Positions 1 through 5,065 of a stretch of 6,518 bases of DNA are shown here, piece after piece. The stretch spans positions 1 through 6,518 of the forward strand of contig JAQGJZ010000303.1 of the NCBI GenBank assembly GCA_028290385.1, written 5' to 3'. Position 1 is the first letter of the stretch. The number at the start of each line of letters is the position of its first letter. The stretch is from Enterovirga sp. Lineage in GTDB: Bacteria > Pseudomonadota > Alphaproteobacteria > Rhizobiales > Beijerinckiaceae. A program made the position numbers and the translations under genes. The notes under the pieces were generated by a model. It was not told the DNA's origin. It worked only from the letters and a program-made list of their open reading frames with translations, and did not search any database.

Positions 1-537
1 TGAGGTGCCGGCGCAGTTCGTCCCTGAGCTCGTTCAACGACCGCGGCGGGGGCTCGTCCCGGCATTTGGGGCAGAGCTCGGCCTCGCCGTTCAGCTTCTC
101 GATCGTGGCGAGCGTGCGGGCATTCAGCTCGATCGCCCGCGCATTCGCCTCCGGGTCGATCGCCGCGCCCGACATGGTCTCGTGCTCCAGCACGGCGATC
201 CGGTGCGCGACCAGACGGCGGAGCCGGGCCTTCAGGGTTTCGCGCCCAGCCGGCAGCCGCCAGCCTTCTCCGTCGGCAGGCGCGGCGGCCGAGGGGGCGG
301 CCGGGCTCGCGCCCTGCGCCCCGAGTTCGAGCACGGGTGCGCCCTTCGCGCCCTTCCCGCGGCTCCGCATGGGCTTGCGCAGCGGCCAGCCCCAGGCGTG
401 AAACCAGCGATACAGCGTCGCCTTCCGACCCCCGCCACAGCCTCCATCTCGTCGATCGGCCGCCCCTCCAGGTAATACGCCACCCGGATCCGCTCCTGCA
501 GGGCCAGGTCGATCGGGGCTTTGGGGGCGAAGGGCAT
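1..537 (-). pseudogene. Frameshifted helix-turn-helix DNA-binding protein, 3' end outside window
   Basis: The gene starts at the ATG at 537-535, with GGAG (549-546) eight bases upstream. It reads MPFAPKAPIDLALQERIRVA and onward for 39 codons into a helix-turn-helix. The frame then breaks at about 421-424: the downstream half (ATLYRWFHAWGWPLRKPMRS and onward, about 140 residues to the window edge with no stop) is in another frame. Adding one G in the AAGGCG stretch would give the expected recognition helix, AGVGRATLYRW. The shifted part has an Ala/Pro/Gly-rich linker, a helical segment (about 210-100), and a CPKC pair near 65-75 that could be half of a zinc site. The HTH followed by helices resembles small phage-terminase-like or recombinase-like DNA-binding proteins, but I do not recognise the family. 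Without the repair the product is a 119-residue or shorter arginine/proline-rich chimera, so the gene is probably dead unless the shift is a sequencing error. Confidence 0.6.
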
Positions 538-562
538 GGCGAGGGCTCCAGAGCTGACTAGG

Positions 563-591
563 CCTATAAGCCTATTCTGGAGCAACATCAA
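563..591 (-). promoter_or_regulatory. Candidate sigma70 promoter of the broken HTH gene
   Basis: On the minus strand, TTGATG (591-586) is followed after exactly 17 bases by TATAGG (568-563), which matches four of six bases in each box. The predicted start, near 556, leaves a leader of about 19 bases containing the GGAG of the gene at 537. The -10 box overlaps an inverted repeat, TAGGC (559-563) and GCCTA (570-574) with a 6-bp gap. On the minus strand this also reads as ATAGGC repeated with 8-bp spacing. Such a site could be an operator for autoregulation. This is prediction from spacing and base match only. Confidence 0.4.
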
Positions 592-664
592 TGCTTATTT
601 TCCTACCACGACCTCCTCAGCGCTGCGTGCCGTGGAGCGCCAGCGTGTTGGTGCCGAGGCAAGA

Positions 665-738
665 CCTCGCTGCTGCGCGTCCTTCTCCCCTTGCGGGAGA
701 AGGTGGCCCCCGGCGTCAACCGGGGTCGGATGAGGGGT
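665..738 (+). repeat. Dispersed hairpin repeat, copy 1
   Basis: This copy is a short lead (CCTCGCTGCTGCGCGT), a perfect 9-bp stem CCTTCTCCC (681-689) with GGGAGAAGG (695-703) around a 5-base loop, a second 6-bp stem CCCCGG (708-713) with CCGGGG (720-725), and the end motif TCGGATGAGGGGT (726-738). The same order of parts recurs at 3091-3163, and a decayed form lies at 1460-1512. This matches the mosaic palindromic repeats known from intergenic regions of rhizobia and relatives. It lies between the ends of no two obvious genes and probably folds in RNA. Mobility and function are unknown. Confidence 0.75.
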
Positions 739-800
739 CAGCTCACCAAAGACCGATCGGTGGACAGCGGAACTGCCCATGTCGGGGTGGGCACACACAA

Positions 801-830
801 ACGAAAAGCCCCGAGCCGAAGCCCGGGGCT
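801..830 (-). terminator. Intrinsic terminator with UUCG tetraloop
   Basis: Read on the minus strand, a 10-bp stem (AGCCCCGGGC with GCTCGGGGCT, one G-U pair) closes a C(UUCG)G tetraloop and runs straight into TTTTCGTTTG (about 807-798). It sits 64 bases past the stop of the exported-protein gene (894-1325) and is the evident end of that transcript. The U tract is on the minus-strand side only, so it should act in that direction. Confidence 0.85.
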
Positions 831-833
831 GAA

Positions 834-859
834 GACGTCGCGACGTCATCGTAGACGTC
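834..859. repeat. Cluster of three GACGTC palindromes
   Basis: GACGTC occurs at 834-839, 842-847 and 854-859. The first two form a perfect 14-bp palindrome, GACGTCGCGACGTC (834-847). The cluster lies in the 3' untranslated stretch between the stop at 894 and the terminator at 830. It could be a protein site or an extra RNA hairpin, and nothing in the sequence decides between these. Confidence 0.5.
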
Positions 860-893
860 GCTGGCGATTACGCCCGATGAAGGGCGGTACGCG

Positions 894-1325
894 CTACTTG
901 TCTCTCTTCATATAGAGGGTGGCAGCAACGCTCGATTTGCTGTTGGCGTGGGAGTAGATGAGGTCCATCGTGTCCTGATCGACGATGCTGCCCTGAACCA
1001 ATCCGTCGGCATCCTGAGCAACCACCATCTTCCCGTCGGCGCTGATCACGCCGACCACCGACTCTTTTTTCGCCGGCGATGACGTCACGTTGCCCCAGAA
1101 GCGGCGACCGTCTTGACCTTCAATGGTGATGACAAACTCAAGGGAGCTCAAGCGGGGCCCTTGGTGCGGGGCGTCATGATGCACTGTCGTCCCAAGCATG
1201 ATGTTTTGGCTCATTCCGACCCACCGTCCCTTCAAGTCGGGGATCCGGGCGTCCTGAGCAAATGAAGCTCCAGACTGCGCCAAGGCAGCGAGGGAGACCA
1301 GTGCCGTCGCAAGCTTATGTTTCAT
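894..1325 (-). CDS. Exported small protein of unknown function
   Basis: The gene encodes 143 residues from the ATG at 1325-1323. A TTG nine bases further upstream (1334) is a possible but less likely start, because MKHK gives a proper signal peptide. Residues 1-23 are a Sec signal: a positively charged start, a hydrophobic core (LATALVSLAALA), and a cleavage site after SFA at residue 23. The mature part of about 120 residues has no cysteine. It alternates polar and hydrophobic residues, with motifs LKGRWVGMSQNI near its start, GRRFWGNV in the middle and AATLYMKR at the end. This pattern suggests a small beta-barrel of lipocalin-like type, but that is inference and I do not recognise the family. 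The product should be periplasmic. It is a single-gene transcript ending at the UUCG terminator at 801-830. Base composition is less GC-rich than the core genes to the right, consistent with an acquired gene. Confidence 0.75.
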   Translation of the reverse strand: MKHKLATALVSLAALAQSGASFAQDARIPDLKGRWVGMSQNIMLGTTVHHDAPHQGPRLSSLEFVITIEGQDGRRFWGNVTSSPAKKESVVGVISADGKMVVAQDADGLVQGSIVDQDTMDLIYSHANSKSSVAATLYMKRDK

Positions 1326-1736
1326 GCTGCCCAATCATCTGTGCTGCCTTTGCAAGAAAAATTCCCCCAAACGCAGGCCCCGCGCGACGCGCGGGTGGCC
1401 GGACCACACCGTAAGGTAGTTAAGACCGAGTTAGCCGACTGAGGATCTTGGAGACGAGACCTCGCCGCCGCGTGTCCTTCGCCCCGTGCGGAAGACGGTG
1501 GCGCTCACGGGGCGCTCGGTTTCACTTGGCTGCCGAGCCGTTCAGCCGCCGCCTGCCGGAGTCGCATCCAGCACGAGGTCGCCCGCGCAACATGGCGAGC
1601 GCTTGGGCGGTGGTCTGCGATGGGTGGGGGAGCGGAGGAGCAACACGTCCGCAGTTTAGCTCCGTTCGCGCCCAACTCGGTCGTTCAGCCTAGCCAGCCC
1701 TGTTGAAGCGGATGCACTGTTGCCGCGCACAATCTC
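1326..1736. other. Intergenic stretch without a gene
   Basis: This is roughly 410 bases with no supported coding region. A 7-bp GC stem, CCGCGCG/CGCGCGG (1380-1386 with 1388-1394), lies upstream of the exported-protein gene, and a decayed copy of the dispersed repeat is at 1460-1512. Open frames across 1448-1693 derive partly from that repeat, have an Arg/Ser-rich composition and lack a ribosome binding site. No transposase or tRNA remnant could be recognised. Confidence 0.55.
1460..1512 (+). repeat. Dispersed hairpin repeat, copy 2 (decayed)
   Basis: The lead CCTCGCCGCCGCGTGT (1460-1475) and the core from CCTTCGCCCC (1476) to GGTGGC (1497-1502) align without gaps to copy 1 (665-707), with 23 of 27 core bases identical. 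Four substitutions spoil much of the main stem, leaving CTTC/GAAG and scattered pairs. The second stem and the TCGGATGAGGGGT end are missing. It reads as an old, non-folding relic of the same element. Confidence 0.6.
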
Positions 1737-2321
1737 CTAGGGCGAACGGGCAACGGCATAGACATCGGCCAACGCCCAAAACCAGTCCGCGTCGAGGTCG
1801 AGGATGCGCTCCTTCTCGCGAATGGCCACAGCGGCGCGATCGAACAGTGCGTAGCAGATCTCGTGCGGATCATGCCGTGCGGAGTAGGCGATCCCGTCCA
1901 CGCGCGCCGGGTGGGCGTGCAAGGCGGCGGACCACCTTTGGGGACAGTCGTACGGAACGCTTCCATGGATGACCTCGGCCGTAGCGCCCAAAACGGCGAG
2001 ACCGGGGCCGTCGAAGTCGATCAGAGTTATGCCCCGAGCGACCTCAAGCCTCACGTACGCCTTGCGCGCGTGTAGGCCCGGATCGATCATCCGCCGCCCG
2101 GGCGTGCGCAGGAATGTTTCGGCGAACGCTCCGCGCGCACGCTCGGCCGCGTAGAGGACGCGTAGCTCCCGTCCGGCGAGTTGAGCCGCCCCTCGGCCGA
2201 CCGATCATGAAAGAGGTTCGAGCCCTCTCGGATAGAACCGGTGAAGGCTTGCTCCCGCGGTGATCGTGACCAGCCTCGGGTTCCTGCCCTCGATATCCGG
2301 CGGCGGTAGAGGCGGGCTCAC
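1737..2321 (-). pseudogene. RES-family toxin (NAD+-consuming), doubly frameshifted
   Basis: The GTG start (2321-2319) overlaps the antitoxin stop in GTGA. Reading begins SPPLPPPDIEGRNPRLVTIT and reaches LHRFYP. A one-base gain at about 2228 then leads to TGA at 2207-2205. The neighbouring frame continues the protein as LFHDRSAEGRLNSPDGSY, and a one-base loss at about 2161 returns to the first frame (VLYAAERARGAFAETFL) through to the stop at 1739-1737. Stitched together, the product is about 194 residues with the RES hallmarks: an early Arg (LHR), a GRLN..DG segment, a Glu in ERARGAFAETF, and GIAYSARHDPHEICYALF near the end. Known RES toxins such as MbcT degrade NAD+. As written, the gene gives only a 38-residue peptide, or a 117-residue C-terminal piece from ATG 2090 that lacks the Arg and the first Glu. 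The toxin is therefore very probably inactive, unless the indels are sequencing errors. Confidence 0.75.
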
Positions 2322-2986
2322 CCGCCGTGCACGCCCGAGCGCTTCGCCGCCTCGACGACCCGGGCGACGTCGCCCCGCCGCAGCGCATCTATGGGCGTTT
2401 CATTGCCCAGCAGGTCGTGCTCGTTGACCAGGAAGTTCAGCACCGACCACTGGCTGGAGAAGCCCAGCGCGGATTGCACTTCCTTGAGGCCCTTCACCAC
2501 GGATCCATCGTCGGTGAATTGCGCCGCAGGGAAGCGCCGACGTCCGCTCGGACCCGGCACGGCCAGCAAGCTGCCCTCCGCGACCTTCTTGTCGACCGCC
2601 TGCCGCGAGATCCCCCGGAAGAGGGTTCGTACGTCGTCGATGTCGTAGGTGCCGCCCGCGGCCTTCAGGTCCTCCTCCGCGTAGGTGATGCCACGCAGGA
2701 TGGCTTTGGCGCGTGCACTGGGTTCGTAGGCCTGGGCAGCCACGGCGCGCTTGGTCTTCACGCCGACGACTGCGCGACTGCGCAAACCCTCTCGCCCAAC
2801 CGGCCAGCCGCGCCGGAGTTCGGCATCCGCGGCGGCGGTCTCCGGGACGACGAACAAGCGTGAGCGCTTGGGCAACGCGACGCCTTGGAGGAAGGCCGCT
2901 GGGTCCTTGATCCGATAGGCCTTAGCCACGTCGAGGAAGCGGCCCTTGGCCTTGCCCGTGAGCGCGGACTTCTTGCCATCGGTCAT
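2318..2986 (-). CDS. Xre/MbcA/ParS-type antitoxin of RES toxin
   Basis: This intact 222-residue gene lies directly upstream of, and overlaps by four bases, the RES toxin gene. That is the usual antitoxin-first order. The first 90 residues are a basic, family-unassigned extension. Residues about 112-157 (YDIDDVRTLFRGISRQAVDK, then a wing-like GPSGRRRFPAAQF) form a helix-turn-helix. Residues about 160-215 (FSSQWSVLNFLVNEHDLLGN, then TPIDALRRGDVARVVEAA) match the toxin-binding domain of the Xre/MbcA/ParS group, in which LGG.TPLD.L..G is typical. Family members block the NAD+ site of the toxin and repress their own operon. At 222 residues it is longer than most relatives, mainly at the N-terminus. 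The start ATG (2986) has a purine-rich GGGGAGGG about 11-13 bases upstream. With the toxin broken, the protein is a free repressor or a relic. It may still neutralise related toxins elsewhere, which is speculation. Confidence 0.75.
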   Translation of the reverse strand: MTDGKKSALTGKAKGRFLDVAKAYRIKDPAAFLQGVALPKRSRLFVVPETAAADAELRRGWPVGREGLRSRAVVGVKTKRAVAAQAYEPSARAKAILRGITYAEEDLKAAGGTYDIDDVRTLFRGISRQAVDKKVAEGSLLAVPGPSGRRRFPAAQFTDDGSVVKGLKEVQSALGFSSQWSVLNFLVNEHDLLGNETPIDALRRGDVARVVEAAKRSGVHGG

Positions 2987-3011
2987 TGCCGTGCTGCCCT
3001 CCCCGTCACCC

Positions 3012-3021
3012 GAGCATGCTC
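3012..3021. promoter_or_regulatory. Palindrome GAGCATGCTC at the predicted transcription start
   Basis: This perfect 10-bp palindrome lies between the -10 box (3023-3028) and the ribosome binding site of the antitoxin gene, covering the predicted +1. A dimeric repressor here would block open-complex formation. It could also be chance, since a 10-bp palindrome is not rare. Confidence 0.4.
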
Positions 3022-3022
3022 A

Positions 3023-3051
3023 TAATTAGGGGCGCCAGGCAACTTTGGCAA
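3023..3051 (-). promoter_or_regulatory. Promoter of the antitoxin-toxin operon
   Basis: On the minus strand, TTGCCA (3051-3046) and TAATTA (3028-3023) are separated by exactly 17 bases. The region is AT-rich relative to its surroundings. Transcription would start near 3016, about 30 bases before the antitoxin ATG at 2986. Both flanking operator-like elements (the tandem repeat at 3038-3055 and the palindrome at 3012-3021) overlap promoter parts, which fits autorepression by the antitoxin. Confidence 0.6.
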
Positions 3052-3055
3052 CTTT
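3038..3055. repeat. Tandem 9-bp repeat over the -35 box (candidate operator)
   Basis: GGCAACTTT occurs twice in perfect tandem (3038-3046 and 3047-3055), or AAAGTTGCC twice on the transcribed strand. The -35 box of the antitoxin promoter spans the junction. Tandem sites about one helical turn apart suit a repressor binding side by side, and the helix-turn-helix antitoxin is the obvious candidate. The repeat is seen in the sequence; the binding is inferred. Confidence 0.55.
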
Positions 3056-3090
3056 CGCTACCTATGAGGACGTCGCGGTGCGGCATGCCC

Positions 3091-3163
3091 CCTCGTCGTC
3101 GCGCTCCCTTCTCCCCTTGCGGGGAAAAGGTGGCCCGGAATCAGCCGGGCTCGGATGAGGGGT
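3091..3163 (+). repeat. Dispersed hairpin repeat, copy 3, behind pccB
   Basis: This copy has the lead CCTCGTCGTCGCGCTC, a 10-bp stem CCTTCTCCCC (3107-3116) with GGGGAAAAGG (3121-3130) with one mismatch and a TTGC loop, a second stem GCCCGG (3133-3138) with CCGGGC (3145-3150), and the end motif TCGGATGAGGGGT (3151-3163), identical to copy 1. It begins 22 bases past the pccB stop, so the folded RNA may terminate or protect the pccB message. No U tract follows the stem on the minus strand, so any termination would not be a classical intrinsic one. Confidence 0.75.
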
Positions 3164-3184
3164 GAACCTCGCCCCGACTACCCC

Positions 3185-4711
3185 TCACAGCGGAATGTTG
3201 TCGTGCTTCTTCCAGGGCGCCTCGACCGTCTTTTCGCGCAGCATGGCGAGGGCGCGGGCGATGCGGCGGCGGGTGGAGTGGGGCATGATCACCTCGTCGA
3301 CATAGCCTCGCTCGGCGGCCACGAAGGGTGACAGGAAACGGTCCTCGTATTCCTTGGTCTTCGCCGCGATGCCGTCGGCATCCATGCCGCGGAAGATGAT
3401 CTCGACCGCGCCCTTCGCGCCCATCACGGCGATCTGCGCCGTCGGCCACGCATAGTTGATGTCGCCGCCGACATGCTTGGAGGCCATCACGTCATAGGCG
3501 CCGCCGAACGCTTTGCGGGTGATCACGGTGACGAGCGGCACGGTCGCCTCCGAATAGGCGAAGAGCAGTTTTGCGCCGTGCTTGATGAGGCCGCCATATT
3601 CCTGCGCGGTCCCGGGTAGGAAGCCCGGCACGTCCTCGAAGGTGACGATGGGGATGTTGAAGGCGTCGCAGAAGCGGACGAAGCGCGCGGCCTTGCGCGA
3701 AGCGTCGGCGTCGAGCACGCCGGCCAGCACCATCGGCTGGTTCGCCACGAAGCCGACGCTCTGCCCCTCGATGCGGCCGAACCCCGTGATGATGTTCCGG
3801 GCGAAGGCTTCCTGGATCTCGAAGAAGTCGCCCTCGTCCACGACCTTCAGGATCAGCTCCTTCATGTCGTAGGGCTTGTTCGGGTTCTCCGGCACCAGCG
3901 TGTCGAGCGAGGCGTCGTGCCGGTCGATGTCGTCGAAGCTCTCCCAGGCCGGCGCGCCTTCGGTGTTGCTCGCCGGCAGGAAGTCGACGAGGCGGCGCAT
4001 CTGCAGCAGCGCCTCGACATCGTTGTCATAGGCGCCGTCCGCGATCGACGATTTGGACGTGTGGACCTTTGCGCCGCCGAGCTCTTCGGCCGTCACGATC
4101 TCGTTCGTGACGGTTTTGACCACGTCCGGCCCGGTCACGAACATGTAGGACGTGTCGCGGACCATGAAGATGAAGTCCGTCATGGCGGGCGAATACACGT
4201 CGCCGCCGGCGCATGGCCCCATGATCAGCGAGATCTGCGGGATCACGCCGGACGCGATGACGTTGCGCTTAAAGACCTCGCCATAGCCGCCGAGCGCCGC
4301 GACGCCCTCCTGGATGCGAGCGCCGCCGGCATCGAACAGGCCGATGATCGGCGCCCGCGCCTTCAGGGCCATGTCCTGGATCTTGGTGATCTTTCGGGCA
4401 TGCGCCTCGGACAGCGAGCCGCCGAACACCGTAAAATCCTTGGAGAAGACAAAGACCGTGCGGCCGTTGATCGTGCCCCAGCCGGTCACGACGCCGTCAC
4501 CCGGCACCTTGACGTCGGCCATGCCGAAATCCGTGCAGCCGTGCTGCACGAACATGTCGAACTCCTCGAACGAGCCGTGGTCGAGCAGCAGCTCCAGCCG
4601 CTCGCGCGCAGTCAATTTGCCGCGGCCGTGCTGCGCATCGATGCGGCGCTGCCCGCCACCGAGCCGGGCCGCCGCCCGCCGCTCGCCCAACAGCTCCAGC
4701 ATCGCCTTCAT
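3185..4711 (-). CDS. pccB: Propionyl-CoA carboxylase beta chain (carboxyltransferase)
   Basis: The 508 residues from the ATG at 4711 ([20 protein letters not shown]) match the usual length of about 510. The frame stays open upstream to 4849, but the added 46 residues are Ala/Arg-rich noise. The product is the biotin-dependent carboxyltransferase that moves CO2 from the biotin of the carrier subunit (PccA) to propionyl-CoA, giving methylmalonyl-CoA in the cytoplasm. This step belongs to propionate, odd-chain and valine breakdown and to the ethylmalonyl-CoA pathway. Two crotonase-like halves are visible. The N-half has [17 protein letters not shown] (127-143) and the oxyanion motif GPCAGG (165-170). 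The C-half has [15 protein letters not shown] (360-374) and GGAYDVM (403-409). Asp407 is at the position where aspartate favours propionyl-CoA over acetyl-CoA in studied actinobacterial homologues. The C-terminus KKHDNIPL is typical. GGGATGG lies just upstream as a weak ribosome site. pccA is not in the window. All key residues are present. Confidence 0.96.
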   Translation of the reverse strand: MKAMLELLGERRAAARLGGGQRRIDAQHGRGKLTARERLELLLDHGSFEEFDMFVQHGCTDFGMADVKVPGDGVVTGWGTINGRTVFVFSKDFTVFGGSLSEAHARKITKIQDMALKARAPIIGLFDAGGARIQEGVAALGGYGEVFKRNVIASGVIPQISLIMGPCAGGDVYSPAMTDFIFMVRDTSYMFVTGPDVVKTVTNEIVTAEELGGAKVHTSKSSIADGAYDNDVEALLQMRRLVDFLPASNTEGAPAWESFDDIDRHDASLDTLVPENPNKPYDMKELILKVVDEGDFFEIQEAFARNIITGFGRIEGQSVGFVANQPMVLAGVLDADASRKAARFVRFCDAFNIPIVTFEDVPGFLPGTAQEYGGLIKHGAKLLFAYSEATVPLVTVITRKAFGGAYDVMASKHVGGDINYAWPTAQIAVMGAKGAVEIIFRGMDADGIAAKTKEYEDRFLSPFVAAERGYVDEVIMPHSTRRRIARALAMLREKTVEAPWKKHDNIPL

Positions 4712-4830
4712 GCGCCCATCCCGTCCGTTGATCCGTGCCGCCCTAGCATGCCGGGCAGCCGCCACAAACGCGCTTCGCACGGGTGCTCCGGCGCACACCG
4801 GGCCGGGTGGGGCCGTGCTTGATTGGGTGC

Positions 4831-4847
4831 GGGCCGAAGGGCGGCCC
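4831..4847 (+). promoter_or_regulatory. Leader hairpin before the small membrane-protein gene
   Basis: GGGCCG (4831-4836) and CGGCCC (4842-4847) form a 6-bp all-GC stem with a 5-base loop, ending nine bases before the GGAGGAGG ribosome site (4857-4864) of the gene at 4870. It would fold in the leader of that message. It could affect translation or stability. No convincing promoter boxes were found between it and pccB. Confidence 0.35.
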
Positions 4848-4869
4848 ATTCGCGACGGAGGAGGCTCCC

Positions 4870-5028
4870 ATGTCCCACCCTTACGCGTTCAGCCAGCAGC
4901 ACGCAGCGATCCGCGCGGAGATGCGTGAACTCCGCCTCAGCTATCGGGCGCCGTATTCCACGGTCCTGCTCAGCCTCGTCGCCGCGAGCTGCGCGGCTTC
5001 CGCGATCCTGACGCTGGTGGCGGCCTGA
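4870..5028 (+). CDS. Small single-span membrane protein, 52 residues
   Basis: The ATG at 4870 is preceded by GGAGGAGG (4857-4864) with a 5-base gap, one of the strongest ribosome sites in the window; this sets the start and argues that the gene is real. A longer open frame beginning at 4783 runs through the GC-rich leader and lacks such a site. Residues 1-28 ([20 protein letters not shown] and on) are polar, charged and probably helical. Residues about 29-50 ([20 protein letters not shown]) form one hydrophobic span close to the C-terminus, with the Arg-rich part before it suggesting an N-in orientation. No family is recognised. It is divergent from pccB and converges on atp12, with its stop 37 bases from the atp12 stop. 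Small tail-anchored proteins of this type often accompany membrane complexes, but no role can be assigned. Confidence 0.7.
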   Translation: MSHPYAFSQQHAAIRAEMRELRLSYRAPYSTVLLSLVAASCAASAILTLVAA

Positions 5029-5040
5029 CCGATACGAGGG

Positions 5041-5059
5041 CCTGCGCAACCCGCGCAGG
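5041..5059. terminator. Hairpin between convergent genes, possible two-way terminator
   Basis: CCTGCGC (5041-5047) pairs perfectly with GCGCAGG (5053-5059) around an AACCC loop. It lies in the 37-base gap between the stop of the small membrane-protein gene (5028) and that of atp12 (5066). The position suits termination of both transcripts. Neither side has a U tract, so this is only a stem in the right place. Confidence 0.45.
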
Positions 5060-5065
5060 TCCGGA

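Larger units (their letters stand above)
538..893. other. Intergenic stretch without a gene
   Basis: No credible coding region is seen on either strand. It holds the promoter of the HTH gene (left edge), one copy of the dispersed hairpin repeat (665-738), a 6-bp stem TGCCCA/TGGGCA (774-779 with 788-793), the terminator of the exported-protein gene (801-830) and a cluster of GACGTC palindromes (834-859). Open frames here read through the repeat and have no family resemblance. Confidence 0.6.

Noticed and set aside
415..430. Programmed -1 frameshift in the HTH gene, as in some insertion sequences and phage genes
   Set aside because: The direction fits, but there is no slippery A- or T-rich heptamer at the junction. 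The break falls inside the recognition helix, and no transposase feature is present. Decay or sequence error is simpler.
1448..1693. Open frame in the gap between the exported-protein and toxin genes
   Set aside because: Its first part is the dispersed repeat read as protein. The rest is low-complexity Arg/Ser/Gly with no ribosome site.
2044..2388. Minus-strand open frame across the antitoxin-toxin junction
   Set aside because: It is in neither of the two frames that carry RES or antitoxin residues, and its composition is that of a shadow.
4743..4770. pccB promoter TTGTGG with 16-bp spacing to TAGGGC on the minus strand
   Set aside because: The match to the -10 consensus is too poor to report as a feature, and no better pair was found upstream of pccB.
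3917..4822. Long plus-strand open frame of 301 codons opposite pccB
   Set aside because: It is antisense to a fully conserved carboxyltransferase. Its His/Arg/Asp-rich composition is that of a high-GC shadow frame, with no ribosome site or domain.
4712..4849. Longer N-terminus for PccB
   Set aside because: The 46 added residues are Ala/Arg-rich, overlap the leader of the divergent small gene and exceed the family length. ATG 4711 matches the family start.
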